DNA of 10,166 nucleotides. Source: Nitrosopumilales archaeon. Its GTDB lineage: Archaea; Thermoproteota; Nitrososphaeria; Nitrososphaerales; Nitrososphaeraceae. Shown here piece by piece: positions 5,252 to 10,166 of the stretch. A program made the translations under genes and the position numbers. Position 1 is the stretch's first letter. Each line of letters opens with the position of its first letter. Location of the stretch: assembly GCA_009665115.1 (NCBI GenBank), contig WJXE01000047.1, positions 1 through 10,166 on the forward strand. The letters are read 5' to 3'. Below the pieces are notes generated by a model. That model had not been told where the DNA came from. It did no database searches and saw only the letters and a list, made by a program, of their open reading frames with translations.

Positions 5252-8200
5252 TTGGTTCACATTAAAAAACTTGAGGTTTATGGGTTTAAGTCGTTCGGGT
5301 TTAGGAATACTGTACTAAACTTTGAGAAAGGACTTGTGGCGATCACTGGTCCCAATGGGTCTGGAAAAAGTAACATTTTGGATGCAATAATGTTCGCTAT
5401 AGGCGAAACCAGCCCGAAAGTCTTGCGTGTCGATAAGTTCCAATCGTTATTTCATGACAGTCAGAACAGCTCTACAAGGCTCATTCGAGCTAGTTTAAAT
5501 TTTGATAATTCAGATAGGGGAATACCAGTAGATTCTGATTCAGTCACTTTAACAAGAGAGATGGAAGGGCAAACAGGTGAGAGCCAGTACTATCTTAATA
5601 AAAAGAAAGTGACGAAGAGCACTTTGGTAGAATTATTAGAAATTGTGCTTGCTACTTCGAATAAACTTAATATCATTCAGCAGGGTATGATAACTCGCAT
5701 TTCCGAATTAAATTCTGAAGACCGTAGAAAAATTATCGAGGATATCATCGGACTATCATATTTTGATGAGAAAAAAAATGAAGCGCTTAAGCAACTCGAG
5801 GAATCTGACCGTCGCCTCGACGTTGCCATGGCTCGCATGGACGAAATACGAAAGCGAATTGATGGCTTGGAAGAGGAACGAAATGACCAATTAAGATATA
5901 AACACCTAGAGTCTGACCTCGAAAAGTTCAAAGCGGTAAAGGTTTCCAATACCGTAAGGACAATCAGAAGTGATTTGAAGTCAAAAGCGGAGCTTCTAAA
6001 CTCAAACGCACTACGCTCAAAAGACCTAACCATGCAGATAGAAAAAAACAATTCAGAACTAGAGAAGCTGGATTCAGAAAAGCTAAAACTTATCCAAGAA
6101 GCGGATATTGCAACTAGGACTAAAATGAAAATAGGAACTAGTGTGTCACAGTTAGTTTACGATTCGGAAAGGAAAAGTGCATTGATTATGGAGACAGGAC
6201 AGCGATTGATTCAGATTGAAAGGCGCATTGCTTCAGTCGAAATAGAAAAGCAAAATATTAACCAGAAAATAGAGAATTTACATCTACAGATAGAAGAAAA
6301 GAAAACCCATGTTGATGAGAGGTATGGAAGGTTATCTTTTCTAAAATCTGATTTAGCTGCGATGAATTCGCAGATAGACGAATTGTCAACGAGTGCCAGT
6401 AGGTATGCTGAAATTAGAGGAAAACTAGAAGGCCGGCACAATAAGCTACATGAGGTTAAGAACCATCTAGACGTTTCAATAGCTAGGTTGGAGGAAAAAA
6501 TGATAATAGTGACAGGTAGAGCCAACAGCCTTGATTCAGAAAATCTAGAGCTAAAAACGAATATTGAGAAAAACAACCAACTTCATAACGAGCTTTGCAT
6601 CACCCTAGACTCCGAGAAGGCTAAATTGGATGCTGCGATTGGCCTGAGAGACAACCTAAAAAAAATGAAAGACACTTTACAAACCAATCTCAAAACATCG
6701 AAGGACCTTCTGTCAACCGCAGACACTTTTACTATAAAATACGAAGTAAAAGCTTCCACTGCCAAAAATGCCATGACCGAAGATATTGCTATAGCGGAAC
6801 TGATGAAGATGTCGAATGAGTTTGGAATCGAGGGACTGGTTCACAATTTAATAACGTGGAACAAAAATTACGAGAGGGCTGTTCTAGCGGCGGGTTCAGA
6901 ATGGATGAAAGCATTTGTCGTCGACAGTGTCCAATCGATGATCTCGATTGCTGAGCATGCTAAAAAAACAAATTTGCCACGCCTTAAGGTCATTCCATTG
7001 GAGATTGTGCGTAATGTTAAAAGGTCTTACATTCCTGATGGTGATCCTAATATCGTTGGTAGCCTTGCTGATTTCGTAAATTCTGACTACAAGGAACTGC
7101 CAGATTTCCTTTTTGGAAATACCGCTCTTGTGAAGAATCCGACTGCTGCGTACCTTTTAGCTAGAGAGGGATGCAGAGCGGTCTCGGTTGGGGGAGTGCT
7201 TTTCGAACCTTCAGTAGCATCTATGTCAGCAGATTTTGGGTCTACAATTTCTGATCTAACGCATGCACTTCTTCTCAGTAATTCTATTGACATTCTAAGA
7301 AATTTACTAACTAAATTGAGGAGGTTAACAGAGGAGAAAGATAATGACCTCAGACAAATCGTACTAAGAATCGATCATTCCGAATCTGAAAAATTTGAAA
7401 TAGAGAGAAAAATAGCTAGTTTAGGCACACAAGTCTCAAATTTAGCGATGCTCGTTCATGAAGACGAGAAAAAACTTGAGCAACTTACTTTGGAAAATAT
7501 TACCGTTCACTCGCAATATGAATCCATAACACTCGAGTTAGAGGCATGGCGCAGGCGCTTGTCGTTGGTCGGGTTAACCATAAAGCGTGTTTGCCGAAGA
7601 ATGGAAGGCATGGCCGATGTTTCCATGAGAAGCCAATTAGGCCAAATGATCGCAAAAAGGGGCCAAATTTTAAGTTCTATAGATGCAGACAATCTTGACC
7701 TACAAGACATACTTACATCTTCAGAAGTACTGAAAAGTGAGATTGGAATAGGAGTGGAACGATTAAAAACCTTGAAAGAGGAAACTAGTGAACTAGAATC
7801 TGAAAGGAAAGAGAAGATTGTCCATGCGGACGAATTAAAATTTAATATGGCTACTGTCGAATCGAAGCTTCAAATAGAGAGAGACAGAGAACAGCAAGTA
7901 ATAGATTCTGCCGGAACTTCATATGGTAAGTTACAAGTATACGAGCAAAAAATAAAGGCGCTAAAGGAAAATGAAAGAAAGCTTTCCAAAGAAAATAGTT
8001 CCCTTGAAAAAGACATTGCATTAGTGGGTAAAGATATATCGGATCTTAATTCCGAGGAATCATCTCTAATCAATAATCTTAGGTTGCTGGGATACGAAGA
8101 TTTGTTAGAGGCGTTTGACGTTGATACGATTATAGGAGAATTAACAGCCGAGTTTGATACAATAAAAACTGAAATCAATCTATCCGCCGATAAACTTTAC

Positions 8201-8797
8201 GTAGAAGTAATTGACGGATATAGAGGCATGTCGAATAAAAGAAATCTGTTGGATGAGGAACGTCACTCTATTGTCCTCTTTATCGAAGAAATCGTGACGG
8301 AAAAGAAGAATGTTTTCATGGAAGCATTCGGGAAGGTTGATAGTAACTTAAGACAGACTTTCTCCGAAGTAACAGGTGGAACTGCTTGGTTAGAAGTAGA
8401 GAATAAGCAAGACGAATTTTCAGACGGCATAATGTTAATGGCTCAATTCCAAGGCAAACCAGGACGCGAGTCCACTGCTTTGTCAGGGGGAGAGAAGACG
8501 ATGGCTGCTATAATTTTTCTTTTGGCACTCCAGTCACTTAAACCGTCCCCATTCTATCTAATGGACGAGGTTGATGCTCATCTTGATGCTCAAAATACTG
8601 AAAGATTATCTAAGGTCTTGTTAGAAAGATCGAAGGATAATCAGATGCTCATGGTTACTTTGAAAGATGCTACGGTGGCTCAAGCAAGCATGATATATGG
8701 TGTCTATTCCCAGGACGGAGTATCTAAAGTTGTAAGGTACAAGCATCCGAGCCAACTTCCTCTCGAAGAGATAAGATCCGAGGCAAGTGCAAACTAA
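5252..8797 (+). CDS. smc: Chromosome segregation protein SMC
   Basis: A full-length 1181-residue SMC ATPase, within the usual range of about 1150-1200. It dimerises through its hinge and, with a kleisin, organises chromosomes. The N-terminal head begins MVHIKKLEVYGFKSFG and has Walker A GPNGSGKS (33-40) and the Q-loop region NIIQQGMI (140-147). Coiled coil rich in Glu, Lys and Leu covers about 175-515. The hinge spans about 520-690 (FGIEGLVHNLI, AVLAAGSEWMKAFVVDS, then VKNPTAAYLLA). A second coiled coil covers about 690-1010. The C-terminal head has signature LSGGEK (1077-1082), Walker B FYLMDE (1101-1106) and D-loop HLDAQN (1110-1115), so both half-sites look intact. The start is TTG at 5252: it gives the canonical SMC N-terminus, and no ATG in frame precedes the conserved residues. 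No scpA or scpB follows; downstream is a convergent ABC gene. Rad50 is excluded because there is no zinc-hook CxxC in the hinge. Confidence 0.96.
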   Translation: MVHIKKLEVYGFKSFGFRNTVLNFEKGLVAITGPNGSGKSNILDAIMFAIGETSPKVLRVDKFQSLFHDSQNSSTRLIRASLNFDNSDRGIPVDSDSVTLTREMEGQTGESQYYLNKKKVTKSTLVELLEIVLATSNKLNIIQQGMITRISELNSEDRRKIIEDIIGLSYFDEKKNEALKQLEESDRRLDVAMARMDEIRKRIDGLEEERNDQLRYKHLESDLEKFKAVKVSNTVRTIRSDLKSKAELLNSNALRSKDLTMQIEKNNSELEKLDSEKLKLIQEADIATRTKMKIGTSVSQLVYDSERKSALIMETGQRLIQIERRIASVEIEKQNINQKIENLHLQIEEKKTHVDERYGRLSFLKSDLAAMNSQIDELSTSASRYAEIRGKLEGRHNKLHEVKNHLDVSIARLEEKMIIVTGRANSLDSENLELKTNIEKNNQLHNELCITLDSEKAKLDAAIGLRDNLKKMKDTLQTNLKTSKDLLSTADTFTIKYEVKASTAKNAMTEDIAIAELMKMSNEFGIEGLVHNLITWNKNYERAVLAAGSEWMKAFVVDSVQSMISIAEHAKKTNLPRLKVIPLEIVRNVKRSYIPDGDPNIVGSLADFVNSDYKELPDFLFGNTALVKNPTAAYLLAREGCRAVSVGGVLFEPSVASMSADFGSTISDLTHALLLSNSIDILRNLLTKLRRLTEEKDNDLRQIVLRIDHSESEKFEIERKIASLGTQVSNLAMLVHEDEKKLEQLTLENITVHSQYESITLELEAWRRRLSLVGLTIKRVCRRMEGMADVSMRSQLGQMIAKRGQILSSIDADNLDLQDILTSSEVLKSEIGIGVERLKTLKEETSELESERKEKIVHADELKFNMATVESKLQIERDREQQVIDSAGTSYGKLQVYEQKIKALKENERKLSKENSSLEKDIALVGKDISDLNSEESSLINNLRLLGYEDLLEAFDVDTIIGELTAEFDTIKTEINLSADKLYVEVIDGYRGMSNKRNLLDEERHSIVLFIEEIVTEKKNVFMEAFGKVDSNLRQTFSEVTGGTAWLEVENKQDEFSDGIMLMAQFQGKPGRESTALSGGEKTMAAIIFLLALQSLKPSPFYLMDEVDAHLDAQNTERLSKVLLERSKDNQMLMVTLKDATVAQASMIYGVYSQDGVSKVVRYKHPSQLPLEEIRSEASAN

Positions 8798-9063
8798 TGC
8801 AACATGTCCGTGTTGCTAATTTTCTCGGTAGTTAAGAGTTATGGGACAAGCTTTGAGACCGCGGCCGTAACGTTGAAAAGACATAGTAAGAATCAGTGGA
8901 ACCAAGGCACACGAAGGATTATAGACAATACCCAAAAATTCAATCGGATAAAGGATCAACGGAACCTCACAAATTCGCTAATTTAGCCAACTCATGAAGT
9001 ATCAAAAAGTTAGGTCGGATTACATACTTGATCCATTTGATATACTAAGATTTTGGCTTGCTT
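8798..9063. other. Convergent spacer between smc and the ABC ATPase gene
   Basis: This 266-bp region between two convergent stops contains only short open frames. A T4 run soon after smc (8819-8823 region) and, for the minus-strand gene, an A5 run at about 9005-9009 (T5 on the minus strand, some 55 nt past its stop) could terminate transcription. Neither has a strong stem. Confidence 0.3.
8804..8986 (+). CDS. Possible small protein of 60 residues, doubtful
   Basis: An ATG-initiated frame begins 6 nt after the smc stop, a spacing that would allow translational coupling. The product starts with a short hydrophobic patch (MSVLLIFSVV) and continues as a basic, Asn- and Gln-rich tail. I recognise no family or motif. 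The frame could be chance in a non-coding spacer; it is listed because position and strand are compatible with an operon partner of smc. Confidence 0.2.
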   Translation: MSVLLIFSVVKSYGTSFETAAVTLKRHSKNQWNQGTRRIIDNTQKFNRIKDQRNLTNSLI

Positions 9064-10053
9064 CTACACAGGGTAAATAAAGCACGATACATAATGGTTG
9101 TCTTCCTCACCACCTAATAGGGGATCACTTTTGCAGATATCCATAGAATAAAGACATCTATGAATGAATCTACAACCGGTATGAGGTCTGTCTCTTGTCT
9201 CACCATGCTTAATGCGGACGATTTTTTCCTTTTCCAAATTCTGTGGTTCAGGTTCCGAAATTGCGTCTAACAACGCCTGCGTATATGGGTGAAGCGGATT
9301 CAGTAAGACTTGTTCTATTGGTCCTGCTTCAACTATCTTCCCAGCATACATAATCCCGATCTCATCACCGATATATCTGGCAGTAGAAAGATCGTGCGTG
9401 ATATATAGGTATGAAAGTTTAAGCCTGTCTTTCAAATTTTTCATTAACTCAAGTATTTCGGCCCTTACAGAAACATCAAGCATTGATACGGGCTCATCGG
9501 CCAAAATTAACTTTGGTTTGAGAACGAGCGATCTAGCTATAGATACTCTCTGTCGCTGACCTCCGGAAAGCATGTTTGGAAATTTTTCAGCAATGTCTGT
9601 AGCAGGCTCTAATCGTACCTCCTCCAGAGATCCTAATACGTCCTCGATTCTTTCTTGTTTTGACTTGCTCTTATTATGAATATTCAAGGGTTCCATGACT
9701 ATATCTAATATTCTCATTCGAGGATCGAGCGAGGTATAAGGATCTTGATGTATCATTTGTACATTTGTGCGAAACTTCTTCAATTTGCTGCCTTCATATT
9801 TTGTAATGTCATCTCCATCAAAAACGATCGATCCGCTGTCAGGCTCAATCGCACGTAGAATAATCCTCGCTAAAGTAGTCTTACCGGATCCTGACTCGCC
9901 AGCAACGACAAACGCCTTTCCCTTCTCTATCGTTAAACTTACACCATCGACAGCTCTGACATAAGACTGGTTGTTCTTACGGAACATATCCTTGATACTT
10001 CTCCTAATGGGAAAATACTTCTTGACATTGTCTAACTGGAGAATTTCGTTCAA
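9064..10053 (-). CDS. Oligopeptide/dipeptide-type ABC transporter ATPase (OppF/DppF-like)
   Basis: A 329-residue ATPase subunit of a peptide-type (PepT family) importer, acting at the inner face of the membrane. It has Walker A GESGSGKT (52-59), Q-loop Q103 in MIHQDPYTSLDP, signature LSGGQRQR (162-169), Walker B LILADEP (182-188) and the switch His H220 in YITHDLS. The C-terminal oligo_HPY extension begins NPLHPYTQALLDAI (252-265). FPIRRS near the N-terminus and QDPYTSLDPR favour the second (OppF/DppF) subunit over OppD/DppD. Four C-terminal cysteines (C294, C300, C307, C324) follow the pattern reported to bind a 4Fe-4S cluster in DppD-like subunits. The start is TTG at 10053-10051: an in-frame TAA lies six codons upstream and no ATG or GTG intervenes in frame. 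Permease, binding-protein and partner ATPase genes are not in the window. The substrate could be peptides, nickel or sugars; the sequence does not decide. Confidence 0.93.
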   Translation of the reverse strand: MNEILQLDNVKKYFPIRRSIKDMFRKNNQSYVRAVDGVSLTIEKGKAFVVAGESGSGKTTLARIILRAIEPDSGSIVFDGDDITKYEGSKLKKFRTNVQMIHQDPYTSLDPRMRILDIVMEPLNIHNKSKSKQERIEDVLGSLEEVRLEPATDIAEKFPNMLSGGQRQRVSIARSLVLKPKLILADEPVSMLDVSVRAEILELMKNLKDRLKLSYLYITHDLSTARYIGDEIGIMYAGKIVEAGPIEQVLLNPLHPYTQALLDAISEPEPQNLEKEKIVRIKHGETRDRPHTGCRFIHRCLYSMDICKSDPLLGGEEDNHYVSCFIYPV

Positions 10054-10080
10054 GTATTCACAGCAGACTTAACCGTGTTT

Positions 10081-10090
10081 GATAATATAA
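10081..10090 (-). promoter_or_regulatory. TATA-like box of the ABC ATPase gene
   Basis: The minus strand reads TTATATTATC, centred about 33 bp before the TTG start, consistent with an archaeal promoter giving a very short leader. Confidence 0.5.
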
Positions 10091-10098
10091 CAATTTTG

Positions 10099-10111
10099 AA
10101 CGCATTGCGTT
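10099..10111. promoter_or_regulatory. Inverted repeat AACGC-ATT-GCGTT upstream of the ABC gene
   Basis: A perfect 5-bp inverted repeat with a 3-bp spacer lies directly upstream of the TATA-like box. This is a position where archaeal activators, or repressors blocking TFB, often bind. The arms are short, so the site is only a candidate operator. Confidence 0.3.
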
Positions 10112-10115
10112 ATGC

Positions 10116-10138
10116 ATATAATTAAGTAATAATTATAT
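10116..10138. repeat. Inverted repeat, 9-bp perfect arms, 5-bp spacer
   Basis: ATATAATTA, spacer AGTAA, then TAATTATAT: both arms are perfect complements. It lies 63-85 bp upstream of the ABC gene start, beyond its TATA-like box. It could be a regulator site, or TATA elements facing both ways for a gene beyond the right edge. The low complexity of the arms raises the chance of coincidence. Confidence 0.4.
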
Positions 10139-10166
10139 AAGTACACGGAATCTTCAAGCCATGTGC

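Noticed and set aside
5196..5318. Plus-strand frame from ATG 5196 (about 40 codons) overlapping the smc start
   Set aside because: It overlaps the conserved SMC N-terminus out of frame and its ATG lies inside the Shine-Dalgarno-like stretch; no feature beyond chance hydrophobicity.
5677..6576. Minus-strand ORFs of 121-124 codons within smc
   Set aside because: They are Ser- and Phe-rich antisense translations of the Glu/Lys-rich coiled coil of SMC, a common artefact.
5252..8797. Rad50 or another SMC-like ATPase instead of SMC
   Set aside because: The mid-region is a globular SMC hinge without a CxxC zinc hook, and both head halves have SMC-style motifs (GFKSFG, LSGGEK, FYLMDEVDAHLD).
1..10166. 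Insertion sequences, CRISPR arrays, phage genes or attachment sites
   Set aside because: I saw no transposase, integrase, regularly spaced repeats or target-site duplication; the tRNA-Val 3' end is not visibly duplicated elsewhere in the window.

Overview
The window looks archaeal, most likely from the ammonia-oxidising lineage Nitrososphaerota (Thaumarchaeota). The base composition is AT-rich. The tRNA gene encodes no CCA end. TATA-like boxes lie about 30-40 bp before several starts, two large genes begin with TTG, and a full-length archaeal-type SMC protein sits near a BluB-type gene. The lineage is inferred from gene content and from the look of the SMC protein; it was not tested by a database search.

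Layout. The left end (about 1-1670) is an eroded stretch. It holds a small C2H2 zinc-finger gene on the minus strand with no usable start in its frame (20-324), an intact tRNA-Val(GAC) on the minus strand (380-454), and a DNA methyltransferase on the plus strand (627-1665) broken by two frameshifts and an in-frame TAG. An intact bluB follows (1717-2430; flavin-destroying synthase of 5,6-dimethylbenzimidazole, the lower ligand of cobalamin). After a 254-bp spacer comes an 803-residue membrane-anchored protein (2685-5096). Its central region has the hallmark motifs of class I (eukaryotic-type) 3',5'-cyclic nucleotide phosphodiesterases, which is the most unusual item here. Next is smc (5252-8797; chromosome condensation ATPase), with a leader that carries two TATA-like boxes and a Shine-Dalgarno-led minigene. 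A 266-bp convergent spacer separates smc from an oligopeptide-type ABC transporter ATPase on the minus strand (9064-10053), whose upstream region has a TATA box and two inverted repeats.

How the genes fit together. They do not form one obvious pathway. The plus-strand genes from the methyltransferase to smc are co-directional, but the spacers before the phosphodiesterase-like gene and smc suggest separate promoters. smc has no scpA or scpB beside it, the ABC ATPase has no permease or binding protein in view, and the methyltransferase has no visible restriction partner. Because ORFs of 2.4 and 3.5 kb nearby are uninterrupted, the broken methyltransferase and zinc-finger genes are more likely real decay than general poor sequence, although local base errors cannot be excluded.
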